From Rhodospirillaceae bacterium (lineage in GTDB: Bacteria > Pseudomonadota > Alphaproteobacteria > Rhodospirillales > Rhodospirillaceae), in contig CANJRD010000004.1 of the NCBI GenBank assembly GCA_947476695.1, positions 124,001 through 188,000 on the forward strand: 64,000 nt of DNA, read 5' to 3'. Position 1 is the stretch's first letter, and each line of letters opens with the position of its first letter. Position numbers and translations under genes: made by a program. The notes under the pieces are model-generated. The model searched no databases and was not told where the DNA came from. It saw nothing but the letters and a program-made list of their open reading frames with translations. Below are positions 41,338 to 50,256 of the stretch, one piece after another.

Positions 41338-42528
41338 ATGTCAGTCCGCCATCCCCGTCTTGCCCTTCGCCCCGGTGCCCAACGTCGTTTGCGCGGCGGC
41401 CACCCCTGGGTGTTCTCCAATGAAGTCGCCGTCGATCCGACCGTGAAGGCGCTGCCCGCCGGCAGTGTGGTCTCGGTGACGGATGCGGGCGGCATGCTAC
41501 TGGGTACCGCCCAGTTCAATCCGCATACGCTGATCGCCGCGCGTGTGCTCGATACCGCCGCCGATGTGGCGGTCGACGAGGGTTTCTTCACCGGACGGCT
41601 CGCGCGGGCCTTGAAGATGCGCGACACGCTGTATCCACGCCCGTTCTACCGCCTCATTCATGCCGAGGCCGACGGCCTGCCGGGTATGGTGATCGACCGG
41701 TATGACGACGTCTGTGTCGTCCAGCCCAATACCGCCGGCATGCAGGCTGCACTGCCGCTGATCGCCGCCGCGCTGACCAGCTTGCTGAAGCCGCGCGCCA
41801 TCGTGCTGCGCGGCGACAGTCCGGCGCGAGGGCTCGAAGGGCTCGCCGAAGACGTGAGGCTTTTTGCTGGCACGCTCGACGGCCCGGTGCGGGTCGAGGA
41901 GAACGGCGCGGTGTTCAATGCCGATCTGATCGGCGGCCAGAAGACCGGCTGGTTCTTCGACCAACGCGATAACCGCGCTTTCATGGCGAGTCTCAGCAAG
42001 GGCGCCACGGTCGTCGATTTCTATACTCACACTGGCGGCTTCGCGATTGCGGCCGCCAAAGCCGGCGCGGTACACGTCACCGCTGTCGACCGCTCGCAGC
42101 ACGCCCTCGATCTCGCAGCCGCCGCGGCGACTGAGAACGGCGTTGCCGATCGCTTTACGGTTACGCGCGGCGAAGTCTATGGCGTGCTGGAGCAAGCGGC
42201 GTCGCGCGGCGAGACCTGGCAGGTGGTCATCGCCGATCCGCCCGCGTTTGTGAAATCCAAGAAAGACCTCAAGGCCAGCCTACAGGGCTACCGCAAGCTC
42301 GCCCGGCTCTGCGCCGCGGCGACTGCCCCGGGTGGCTGGCTATTCATCGCCTCGTGCAGTCACAACGCGCCGCTGGAGGAGTTCAGCGCTGCCGTTGCGC
42401 GCGGCTTGCACGATGCGGGCCGCGCGGGCCGGATCGTGAAGACCTCCGGCGCGGGCGCGGATCATCCCGTGCATCCGATGCTGCCGGAAAGCGCCTATCT
42501 GAAAGCACTCACCTTCGCGCTCGACTAG
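41338..42528 (+). CDS. rlmI: Class I SAM-dependent rRNA methyltransferase, RlmI-like
   Basis: A 396-residue enzyme with an N-terminal PUA RNA-binding domain (RLALRPGAQRRLRGGHPWVF), a middle EEHEE-like domain and a C-terminal methyltransferase domain. Motif I region VVDFYTHTGGFAIAAAKAG and motif IV IADPPAFVKSKKDLK match RlmI, which makes m5C1962 in 23S rRNA. Catalytic Cys in FIASCSHNA is present. Downstream is a convergent methyltransferase gene overlapping by 4 bp. Assignment by family; the exact target base is inferred. Confidence 0.88.
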   Translation: MSVRHPRLALRPGAQRRLRGGHPWVFSNEVAVDPTVKALPAGSVVSVTDAGGMLLGTAQFNPHTLIAARVLDTAADVAVDEGFFTGRLARALKMRDTLYPRPFYRLIHAEADGLPGMVIDRYDDVCVVQPNTAGMQAALPLIAAALTSLLKPRAIVLRGDSPARGLEGLAEDVRLFAGTLDGPVRVEENGAVFNADLIGGQKTGWFFDQRDNRAFMASLSKGATVVDFYTHTGGFAIAAAKAGAVHVTAVDRSQHALDLAAAAATENGVADRFTVTRGEVYGVLEQAASRGETWQVVIADPPAFVKSKKDLKASLQGYRKLARLCAAATAPGGWLFIASCSHNAPLEEFSAAVARGLHDAGRAGRIVKTSGAGADHPVHPMLPESAYLKALTFALD

Positions 42529-43415
42529 CGCTTCAGGATCGCCAGCAGGCCCGGCACGTCGATGCCTTTTTCCTGGCGGAAGACGTCCGGTGTCAGCGTG
42601 ACGATTTCGAAGGGTGCTGCAATCGCGCGCAGATAGTCCGCGCTGTGGCGATAGCGGTGTTCTTCGCCCAACACAAAGCCCGCGTCGTCGTGGCGTTGGG
42701 CGGTGAAGGCAAACAATCCGCCCGCCGTTATCTTCCTGGCAACGGCCGCGAACAGCGGCGCAAGATCGCCCACATAGACCAGTACATCCGCTGCGATTAC
42801 CAGATCGAACGGCTGCGCGGCGGTGCCCACAAACGTCACCATCTCGCTGACGGCCAGGTGATCGTAGATCGCCTTGCGCTGCGCGGCGGCGACCATCGCC
42901 GGCGATAGATCGACGCCCTCCAGCCGCTCCACCCGATCGCGGAGCGCGGCGCCCGCAAGCCCGGTGCCGCAGCCAAGATCGAGCGCATGCGCGAAGTGCC
43001 GTTGCGGTGCGACAGCAGCGATGGCCGCGGCCAATTTCTCCGGCGCCTGATAGCGCAGACGCTCCACCAGCGCCGTATCAAAGCGCGGCGCGTATTCGTC
43101 GAACAGCCGGCGCATATATGCTTCGGGCAGAGCGTCAGGAGTTGCGGCGTCCAGCAGAGCCAGCCGCACCCCCGCGCCCATGGAGTCGACGGGATCGCGC
43201 GCGAGGTAGGCCTGGTACGCTCTCTTGGCGTCATCGCGCGCGCCGGCGGCGGCAAGTTCTTCGGCATAGGCGAAGCGCGCCTCGGCCCACTCCGGCGCCA
43301 ATTCCAGCGCTTGTGCCATGACATCGGCCGCGGCGTGATGATCGCCCGCGGCTGCCAGGCTGCGGGCATAATCGAAGCGGCGATCGGCGGTGAGGTTGCC
43401 TGAGGACATCGGCAA
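42525..43415 (-). CDS. TPR-containing SAM-dependent methyltransferase
   Basis: A 296-residue protein. Residues 1-100 hold two or three tetratricopeptide-like repeats (AGDHHAAADVMAQALELAPE, AGARDDAKRAYQAYLARDP). The rest is a class I methyltransferase with motif I ALDLGCGTGLAGAAL, motif II LEGVDLSPAMV and motif IV FDLVIAADVLVYVGDL. This architecture is common in Rhizobiales and Rhodospirillales (NodS-like group), with unknown methyl acceptors. The TPR part presumably docks a protein partner. Confidence 0.85.
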   Translation of the reverse strand: MPMSSGNLTADRRFDYARSLAAAGDHHAAADVMAQALELAPEWAEARFAYAEELAAAGARDDAKRAYQAYLARDPVDSMGAGVRLALLDAATPDALPEAYMRRLFDEYAPRFDTALVERLRYQAPEKLAAAIAAVAPQRHFAHALDLGCGTGLAGAALRDRVERLEGVDLSPAMVAAAQRKAIYDHLAVSEMVTFVGTAAQPFDLVIAADVLVYVGDLAPLFAAVARKITAGGLFAFTAQRHDDAGFVLGEEHRYRHSADYLRAIAAPFEIVTLTPDVFRQEKGIDVPGLLAILKR

Positions 43416-43526
43416 TCTATATAGCGTGTTCGCCCGTCCGTGTGTCGCTTTGGTGACGCTTGCAGCTTCCCGCGCGAGTGATTAAGCAAGCTGACTGTCA
43501 GCCCTGCTCGAGACCCCAAAAAGCCG

Positions 43527-44555
43527 ATGCCGCACAAAAGCTATCTGCAACCTGCCGAATGGGCGCCGCACAGCGCCGTGTGGTCCGCATGGCCGAGCCA
43601 CGGCGAGCTTTGGGAAGAGGATCTCGATCCCGCGCGCGCCGAAGTCGCGGCGCTGTTCCATGCCATTGCCGATGTCGATGCCAACGGCACGCCGCGCGGC
43701 GAGAAGCTGCAGATCGTTGCGGCGAACGATGAGGCGCGTGAATCGGCCGAGCGCATGCTGGCCGGCACCGGTGCGAGCATCATCACCGCGCCGTTCGGCG
43801 ACATCTGGTTTCGCGACACCGCGCCAATCTTCGTGACGTCGCCGCAAGGGTTGGCGGCTGCTTGCTTCCGCTTCAACGGCTGGGGCGGCAAGTATGTGCT
43901 GCCCGGAGACACGGAAGTCGCGCAAATCGTCGCAGCAGAAGCCGAAGTCGTGGCGATGCAATACGATTGGGTGCTGGAAGGCGGCTCGCTCGACGTCGAC
44001 GGCCAGGGCACTGCGCTGACCACGCGTCAGTGCCTGCTCAACGCCAACCGCAATCCGAACCTGAGTCAGGCCGAGATCGAACGTCGCCTGCGTGACTCCC
44101 TCGGTATCGAAAAGCTGATCTGGCTGGGCGATGGGCTCGCCAACGATCACACCGATGGCCACGTCGACAATATCGCGCGCTTCGTCGCACCGGGCGTTGT
44201 CGCCTGCATGGAGCCGGCGCCGGGCGACGACCCCAATCGCGACGCCTTGAAGCAGATCATCGCCGACCTTAAGTCGGCGACCGACGTCAACGGCAAGAAG
44301 CTGGAGATCGTCACCATCCCGTCGCCGGGCCGCATCACCGACGAAGACGGTGAAGTCATCCCGGCGAATCCGATGAATTTCTACATCGGCAACACGGCGG
44401 TGGTCGTTCCGCTCTACGGCAGCCCGCATGACGACGCGGCCGTTGCCGCGATCGCCAAGCTGTTCCCGACGCGCCGCACCGTCGGGCTTTCGGCCAAGCA
44501 CGTCATCACCGGCGGCGGTTCGTTCCACTGCATCACACAACAGCAGCCCGCATGA
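43527..44555 (+). CDS. aguA: Agmatine deiminase
   Basis: A 342-residue guanidino-group-modifying enzyme that converts agmatine to N-carbamoylputrescine and ammonia. Active-site segments: DIWFRDTAPIFV (Asp), LANDHTDGHVDNIARF (His-Asp) and the C-terminal GGGSFHCITQQ with the nucleophilic Cys. Length fits the proteobacterial AguA. Its stop overlaps the aguB start by 4 bp (ATGA), so the pair forms a two-step arginine-to-putrescine route after arginine decarboxylase. Confidence 0.95.
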   Translation: MPHKSYLQPAEWAPHSAVWSAWPSHGELWEEDLDPARAEVAALFHAIADVDANGTPRGEKLQIVAANDEARESAERMLAGTGASIITAPFGDIWFRDTAPIFVTSPQGLAAACFRFNGWGGKYVLPGDTEVAQIVAAEAEVVAMQYDWVLEGGSLDVDGQGTALTTRQCLLNANRNPNLSQAEIERRLRDSLGIEKLIWLGDGLANDHTDGHVDNIARFVAPGVVACMEPAPGDDPNRDALKQIIADLKSATDVNGKKLEIVTIPSPGRITDEDGEVIPANPMNFYIGNTAVVVPLYGSPHDDAAVAAIAKLFPTRRTVGLSAKHVITGGGSFHCITQQQPA

Positions 44556-45415
44556 ACACCGTAGCCCCGAAGACGACCGTCACCGTTGCCGCCATACAGT
44601 GCGCGTTCAGCGACGATCTCGATGCCAACGTGGCGCGCATCGAGGACTTTGTCGCGGAAGCGGCGAAGAAGGGCGCGCAGGTCGTGCTGCCGCCCGAACT
44701 GCTGCAGGGTCACTATTTCTGCGTCGAGGAGAAGGAAAAGCACTTCGACCGCGCTTTCCCGGCGGCGACGCATCCGGTCGTCACGCGGCTGCAAGCAGTG
44801 GCGAAGAAGCTCGGCGTGGCGATCCCGGCCTCGATCTTCGAGCGCGACGGCCAAGTGTTTTACAACAGCCTGGCGATGATCGATGCCGACGGTTCGCTGA
44901 TGGGCGTCTATCGCAAGAGCCACATCCCCGACGGCCCGGGTTACGAGGAGAAGTTCTACTTCCGCCCCGGCAATACCGGCTTCAAATCCTGGGACACGCG
45001 CTTCGGCCCCATGGGTGTCGGCATCTGCTGGGACCAATGGTTCCCGGAATGCGCACGCGCCATGATGCTGCTCGGCGCCGAGATCCTGTTCTATCCCACA
45101 GCGATTGGATCCGAGCCGGATAACTCCGACCTGGATACCAAGGACCTGTGGCAGCGCGCCATGATCGGCCATGCCGTGTCCAACGTCGTGCCGGTTGTCG
45201 CCGCGAATCGCGTCGGCACCGAGAACGGCCAGACGTTCTACGGTTCGTCGTTCATCGCCAACCATCGCGGCGACAAGATCGCAGAGATGAACCGCACCGA
45301 CGAAGGCGTTATCGTCGCCACGGTCGATATCGCCGAGATACGCCGCAACCGTGCTGCGTTCGGCTTCTTCCGCGATCGCCGGCCCGAACTCTATGGTCCG
45401 CTGACCGAGACGTAA
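44552..45415 (+). CDS. aguB: N-carbamoylputrescine amidase
   Basis: A 287-residue nitrilase-superfamily enzyme that hydrolyses N-carbamoylputrescine to putrescine, CO2 and ammonia. The Glu-Lys-Cys triad is visible in LPPELLQGHYF, YRKSHIPDGPGY and GVGICWDQWFPECA, the AguB-specific cysteine motif. Translationally coupled to aguA. The 3' end overlaps the convergent TPR-glycosyltransferase gene by 25 bp. Confidence 0.95.
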   Translation: MNTVAPKTTVTVAAIQCAFSDDLDANVARIEDFVAEAAKKGAQVVLPPELLQGHYFCVEEKEKHFDRAFPAATHPVVTRLQAVAKKLGVAIPASIFERDGQVFYNSLAMIDADGSLMGVYRKSHIPDGPGYEEKFYFRPGNTGFKSWDTRFGPMGVGICWDQWFPECARAMMLLGAEILFYPTAIGSEPDNSDLDTKDLWQRAMIGHAVSNVVPVVAANRVGTENGQTFYGSSFIANHRGDKIAEMNRTDEGVIVATVDIAEIRRNRAAFGFFRDRRPELYGPLTET

Positions 45416-46974
45416 GCGCTCAACCGTTCCCGGACCGCGCTTTCCAATCCCGCGAAGACCGAGCCCCAATCGGCCGGCGTCGGCTGCCGGAACACGCGCA
45501 TGCTGGGATACCAAGGATTCGTGCCGCCCCGATCGCCCCATCGCCAGTCCGGTGCGAAGGGGACCGCCACCCAGGTTGGCGCACCCAGCGCGCCGGCGAG
45601 ATGGGCGACGGATGTGTCGATGGTCAGGACGAGATCGAGGTTTCGAATAACGGCTGCGGTGTCGAGAAAGGCGTCAGGTCCGGCGTCGAACGCCTCCCCC
45701 AAATTTTCCACCGGGAACACGGCCGTGCTGATATCGCCGTCTTTTTGCAGGCTGATCAAGCGCACGCCGTCGATACTTGCGATTCCGGCGAAATGCGCGA
45801 GCGTGGTCGAGCGCGCTCGCTGCATCGGTGTCTCGCCCTTGCCCTCCCAGACGATGCCGATCTTGAAACCCTGCGCACCCAAACGCGCACGCCAAGCCGC
45901 GGTTCGCGCGGGGTCAGGTTCGATATAGGGGCTCGGTGCCGGAATGGCTGTCGGCAATATGCCTAAGATGCCCGGCACGCTCATGATGGACTGGTACATG
46001 TCGAACGGCGGCGGTGGCGTGTCGAGGGGTATGACCTGCGACACACCGCTGAGGCTTTGCATCAAGGCGACCAGGGGCGGATGAACCGCGAAGATGACTC
46101 GCGCGCCTTGACCGGCAAGAACGGTCACGAAACGCGCGAAGTGGATGGCATCGCCAAGACCCTGTTCGGCATAAAGCAGAATGGTCTTTCCCGTGAGCGG
46201 CTGGCCTTGCCACCGAGGCTTGGGGTATTCGCGCGGCGGGATGCCGTCGGCGAGCCCACGCCACTCGTATTCCTGCCAGCCGCGTTGATATTGACCATCG
46301 CGCAACAGAGCAAAGCCCAGATTCATGTGAGCGATCGCCAAATGCGGCGCGGAGCCGATCGCGCGCTCGTAGGCGGCGATGGCCTCTGTCGTTTGTCCCG
46401 CTGCCGAAAGCACCGCGCCGAGGTTGCTCTGCGCATCAGCTGAGTCCGGCTTTAGCGCGGTGGCCTTCCGGATGGCCTGCAATGCGTCTTCGATCCGACC
46501 CATGTCCAACAAGCAGGTGGCGCGGTTGCACCACGCTTCGACATTCGTTGGATCGAGTTGCAGCGCTTCATCGTAACTTTCCAAGGCCTCGTTGAGCCTC
46601 TTGAGCTCCAGCAGCGCCTTTCCGCGATTGTTGCGGGAGCCGACATGGCTTGGAGCGAGAGAAAGCGCCTGGTCATAATTTTCCAGCGCGGCGGCGGGTC
46701 TGCCGAGTGCGAGAAGCGCATTGCCGCGATTATACAGCGCGCGGACGTGATCCGGCTTCAGCGCGAGGGCCTTATCGTAGCTTGCCAAGGCGTCGTCAAA
46801 ACGCTTGAGCGCCAGCAGCAGGTTGCCGCGGTTGTTGAGGGCCTCGACATAGTCGGGCTTTATCTCCAGCGCGCGGTCGTAGCATGCGATCGCATCCTCC
46901 AGCCGTCCCTGCTGGATCAGTTCCATGGCGCGAGTGGCGTGCTGTGCCGCCTGATGTGCCGTTTCGCGCGGCAT
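45391..46974 (-). CDS. TPR-glycosyltransferase (GT9-like C-terminal domain)
   Basis: A 527-residue protein. The first 240 residues form about seven tetratricopeptide repeats (units such as LEIKPDYVEALNNRGNLLLA, KPDHVRALYNRGNALLALGR). The C-terminal half resembles a heptosyltransferase-like GT-B fold: GIVWEGKGETPMQRARSTTL, AAVIRNLDLVLTIDTSVAHL and GALGAPTWVAVP. Such fusions are widespread in alphaproteobacteria and are thought to glycosylate proteins or surface structures. It follows the GT41 gene by 3 bp in one operon. The start is uncertain: AGAGG touches the ATG. Confidence 0.85.
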   Translation of the reverse strand: MPRETAHQAAQHATRAMELIQQGRLEDAIACYDRALEIKPDYVEALNNRGNLLLALKRFDDALASYDKALALKPDHVRALYNRGNALLALGRPAAALENYDQALSLAPSHVGSRNNRGKALLELKRLNEALESYDEALQLDPTNVEAWCNRATCLLDMGRIEDALQAIRKATALKPDSADAQSNLGAVLSAAGQTTEAIAAYERAIGSAPHLAIAHMNLGFALLRDGQYQRGWQEYEWRGLADGIPPREYPKPRWQGQPLTGKTILLYAEQGLGDAIHFARFVTVLAGQGARVIFAVHPPLVALMQSLSGVSQVIPLDTPPPPFDMYQSIMSVPGILGILPTAIPAPSPYIEPDPARTAAWRARLGAQGFKIGIVWEGKGETPMQRARSTTLAHFAGIASIDGVRLISLQKDGDISTAVFPVENLGEAFDAGPDAFLDTAAVIRNLDLVLTIDTSVAHLAGALGAPTWVAVPFAPDWRWGDRGGTNPWYPSMRVFRQPTPADWGSVFAGLESAVRERLSAYVSVSGP

Positions 46975-46977
46975 CCT

Positions 46978-49287
46978 CTAACCGCTCGTCAAACTGGCTG
47001 GCGGTAGGCCGGCCTGGTATCGATTATGGATGCTTTCATAGGCCGCCTCGATTCGCCGGGCGAATAGCTTGGCGTCGAATAGCGATCGCGAGTGCCGATG
47101 ATCGGAGAGCTTGCGCCTGAATTCGGCGAGCCGCGGCGCATCGTTTGCCAGTTCGATCGCCATGGATTCATAAGCCTCGGTCGACGGTGCGATGAGCTCT
47201 GGAAGGTCCAGGGCCGTCAGTAAGCTGGCGGCAACGCGGCTGGCGAAGGACTTGCCGGGGCACGTCAGCACCGGCAGATGGGCGCGCAGAGCGTCACTGG
47301 CGGTCGAATGCGCATTGTACGGCGACGAATCGATGAAGAGATCCGCCAGCGTATGTCGTGCCAGATGTTCGTCGAGTGGGACGGGGCGGGCGAACACGAG
47401 GCGATCCCCCTCGACGCCGCGTGCCACAGCCGCTTTGCGCAAGTTCACGGTCGCGGCTTCGTCTTCATGCCGCAGCCATAAAGTGCTGCCCGGAACCGCT
47501 TTCAGAAGCCGCATCCAAATCTCAAAGAACGCCGGCAGAACTTTGTAGCTGTTGTTGAAGCAGCAGAAGACAAAGCCCGTGTCCGGTAAACCGAATTCGC
47601 GACGCGTCAACGCGCGTTCCGAAATCTTGGTCTGTGAGCCGTTTATCAGGAACGTTGACGGTATACGGATGATCTTTTCGGTGTAATTCTCTTCATGCGA
47701 AAATGGGATGACGGTCTCGTCTGCGATTAAGTAATCCACGAACGGCGCACCGGTGGTGCCGGGATATCCCAAAAAGTTAACCTGCACCGGAGCACAGCGC
47801 TCCGCAAAGATGCCGAGACGGCCGTGTTGCGTGTGGCCATTGAGGTCGACGGCGATGTCGATCTCGAGCTCGCGCGCGTAGGACGCGATGTTGCGATCGG
47901 ATGTTTCGCTGACCTCGAAAAACCGGGTGCACGCGGCGGATATCCGCCGGCGCATCTCGTCCTCGGGTCCGGACGCGATGGCAAAGCCGTAGACCTCCAC
48001 TTTATCCCGGTCATGAGCTTCGAATAGCGGCGCGACAAAATTCGCTACGGCGTGATTTCGGAAATCGGCGGAGAAATAACCAATCCGAAGTCGTGCTGGC
48101 CGGGGGCGCTTCTTGAGCGGTTCCAGGCTGGGCTGTGACGGCAATTTCGCGGCGACATAACTTTCGGCGGCGAGCCGATGGAGCTCGGGTTCGTCGATGA
48201 GGGCAAGCAACGGAAAGGGTACGCTGACGTTTCTGCCGGCCCGGATACTCGTCGTCAATGTCGCGAGACGCGCGTCGAATTCGGTCCAATCGCAAAGTTT
48301 CATGCGTGTATGCAGCGCGGGCCCGGCCAGGAAGGGATGATGAGGATCAATCGCCAGCGCCTTGTCGTAACTTGCGACAGCATCGTCCAGACGTTTGAGC
48401 TCTGCGAGCGCGTTAGCCTGGTTGGCATAGGCGCCCGCGAGCACGGGATTAAAGGTTAGCGCGCGCGCGAAGCTTGCCAGTGCATCATCCTGGCGTTTCA
48501 GGGCGATGAGCGCGTTGCCGCGATTGTTGTGTGCGTCGGCATTGGTCGGATCGAGAGCTATGGCCGTATCGTAGCTGGACAGAGCCTCGGCCATCCGTCG
48601 CATATCAAGCAGTACGCTGCCGCGGTTGTTATAGGCCTGGGCGTAGTCCGGCTTCAGGGCAACCGCCTGATCGTAACTTGCGACCGCGTCGTCCAAGCGA
48701 TGCAGCGCGTGCAAGGCGTTCCCGCGATTGTAGTGAAGCTCCGCTTGCTTCGGGTCGAGTGCCAGCGCCGCGTCGTAGCTCGCCAGAGCTTCGGCGGGCC
48801 GGGCCAAGATCAGCAAAACCGTCCCACGGTTATTGAGGGCCAAGCCATGGTCGGGCTTGAGCGCCAGGGCCTGATCGTAGCTCGCTAGCGCTTCCGCCGG
48901 TCTTTTTAAGAGCTGAAGTGCATTGGCGCGATTGAAATGCGCCTCGGGACGGTTCGCTTCGAGCGCAACGGCTTTGTCGAAAGCCTGAAGCGCCTCTTCT
49001 GAACGCTGTAGTGCCATCAGCGCCCGGCCGCGATTTATATGCGCCACCGTCACGGTGGGAATAGAAATAAGCGCGCGGCCGATCAGTGTTTCCGCTTCCA
49101 AGAAAGCGCCAGTTTGCAGCGCAAGCGCACCTAGCAGATTCAGCGCGTCGAAAGAGGCGGGGTCAGACGCCAGGATGGACTCATAGATCATCCGCGCTTC
49201 CGCCAGCCGACCCTGCCGGTGCAACGCAAGTGCATCCTGCAGACGTGACTTCAATCCGGCGGCAGAGGGCGGCGTAGGGGCGGACAA
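46978..49287 (-). CDS. TPR O-GlcNAc-transferase-like protein (GT41/SPINDLY type)
   Basis: A 769-residue protein with about nine 34-residue TPR units in residues 10-330. These are so regular that the DNA shows a roughly 102-bp period from 48.3 to 49.2 kb. The C-terminal GT41 domain has IGYFSADFRNHAVANFVAPL, IDIAVDLNGHTQHGRLGIF, VNFLGYPGTTGAPFVDYLIA and SSPYNAHSTASDALRAHLPV. In eukaryotes the family adds GlcNAc or fucose to Ser/Thr of proteins. In bacteria, targets include adhesins and flagellins, but no such gene lies nearby. Start is a TTG at 49287. First gene of a two-gene operon with the next TPR enzyme. Confidence 0.92.
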   Translation of the reverse strand: MSAPTPPSAAGLKSRLQDALALHRQGRLAEARMIYESILASDPASFDALNLLGALALQTGAFLEAETLIGRALISIPTVTVAHINRGRALMALQRSEEALQAFDKAVALEANRPEAHFNRANALQLLKRPAEALASYDQALALKPDHGLALNNRGTVLLILARPAEALASYDAALALDPKQAELHYNRGNALHALHRLDDAVASYDQAVALKPDYAQAYNNRGSVLLDMRRMAEALSSYDTAIALDPTNADAHNNRGNALIALKRQDDALASFARALTFNPVLAGAYANQANALAELKRLDDAVASYDKALAIDPHHPFLAGPALHTRMKLCDWTEFDARLATLTTSIRAGRNVSVPFPLLALIDEPELHRLAAESYVAAKLPSQPSLEPLKKRPRPARLRIGYFSADFRNHAVANFVAPLFEAHDRDKVEVYGFAIASGPEDEMRRRISAACTRFFEVSETSDRNIASYARELEIDIAVDLNGHTQHGRLGIFAERCAPVQVNFLGYPGTTGAPFVDYLIADETVIPFSHEENYTEKIIRIPSTFLINGSQTKISERALTRREFGLPDTGFVFCCFNNSYKVLPAFFEIWMRLLKAVPGSTLWLRHEDEAATVNLRKAAVARGVEGDRLVFARPVPLDEHLARHTLADLFIDSSPYNAHSTASDALRAHLPVLTCPGKSFASRVAASLLTALDLPELIAPSTEAYESMAIELANDAPRLAEFRRKLSDHRHSRSLFDAKLFARRIEAAYESIHNRYQAGLPPASLTSG

Positions 49288-49324
49288 GGCGTTTTCCGAG
49301 ACGACGGCAGGAAAAGTGCCCGCA

Positions 49325-50245
49325 TCATAGCGGTCGCGTCGCTTCCACGTCGCTCAAAAACGCGACGAGGTCGCGCTGCGATTGCGCCTTGGTGGGCCCA
49401 TCCGGGAAATTGAAATAGCCGTGCGTGGCACCCGGATAGATTTTCAGCGTCACTTTGTAACCGTCACGCTCCAGGCGTGCGGCATAGTCGTTGGTCGAGC
49501 AGGCGATGGGATCATACTCGCCGCACCCCAGGAACACGGGTGGATGGGCGGCGAAGCTCAGATCCATCGGCGTGATGGCGCGTTCCGCGCTGACGGTCTC
49601 GGCCAGCACTTCCAGCCCGCCATACGCTTCCAGCATCGTATGGCCGCCGGGGAATCGTCCGCGCATGCATGAGCTGCGATCCAGCACGCCGTAGATCGAC
49701 GTCGCGCTGAGGATTCGCGGCAAGCGCGCGGCGTCGAAGGTCGGATCGACCGCGGCGATGAGTTCGGGATTGCTGGCCAGCAGCGCGGCCATCACCGCCA
49801 AATTGCCGCCCGCGGAATCGCCCATCACATGCACCGTGCCGCCGCTCTCACGCAGAGCGCCGACGAAAGCCAAGGCTTCCAGGACCGAGCGCAGCGGCCA
49901 CGGGTGCGGGTACTCCGGCGCCTTGGGGTACTCGACGTTGAACACCGGAAAGCCGGCCTTTGTCAGGAACAGCAGGTCGTGGGCATAGAAATCCTTGGTG
50001 CCCATCAGCCAGCCGCCGCCATGGAAGAACACCACCGGATGCCGGCGCGTGGTTGCGTCATCGACAGCGTGAAAGTCGAGGATCTCGTCGCGCTTCAGCC
50101 CATAGCGCAGCGTCCTCCAACCCTGTGGCGGGCTGCCGCGCACCAGCCGCAAGGCACCCGTCAGCGTGCCGAAGAACAACCGCGCGCTGTTGACGGCCGT
50201 GTGCTGAAGCAGGGTGAGGGGCGTTGGCTCGGAATGGTGGCTCAT
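49325..50245 (-). CDS. Alpha/beta hydrolase of the hormone-sensitive-lipase family
   Basis: A 306-residue hydrolase from the ATG at 50245 (the frame is open upstream without support). The oxyanion-hole motif HGGGW (VVFFHGGGWLMGT) and nucleophile elbow GDSAGGN are both intact. The acid and His of the triad fall in CGEYDPIA and GATHGYF. Probably an esterase acting on small acyl or aryl esters. It lies 11 bp after the M19 dipeptidase gene, in the same transcriptional run as the mutase genes. Confidence 0.88.
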   Translation of the reverse strand: MSHHSEPTPLTLLQHTAVNSARLFFGTLTGALRLVRGSPPQGWRTLRYGLKRDEILDFHAVDDATTRRHPVVFFHGGGWLMGTKDFYAHDLLFLTKAGFPVFNVEYPKAPEYPHPWPLRSVLEALAFVGALRESGGTVHVMGDSAGGNLAVMAALLASNPELIAAVDPTFDAARLPRILSATSIYGVLDRSSCMRGRFPGGHTMLEAYGGLEVLAETVSAERAITPMDLSFAAHPPVFLGCGEYDPIACSTNDYAARLERDGYKVTLKIYPGATHGYFNFPDGPTKAQSQRDLVAFLSDVEATRPL

Positions 50246-50256
50246 GTCCGCTGGAT

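Noticed and set aside
46400-49200. Periodic DNA similarity of about 102 bp, at first sight a tandem repeat or CRISPR-like array
   Set aside because: The period is 34 codons and the units translate to ordinary tetratricopeptide repeats in two proteins; there are no short identical repeats with unique spacers.
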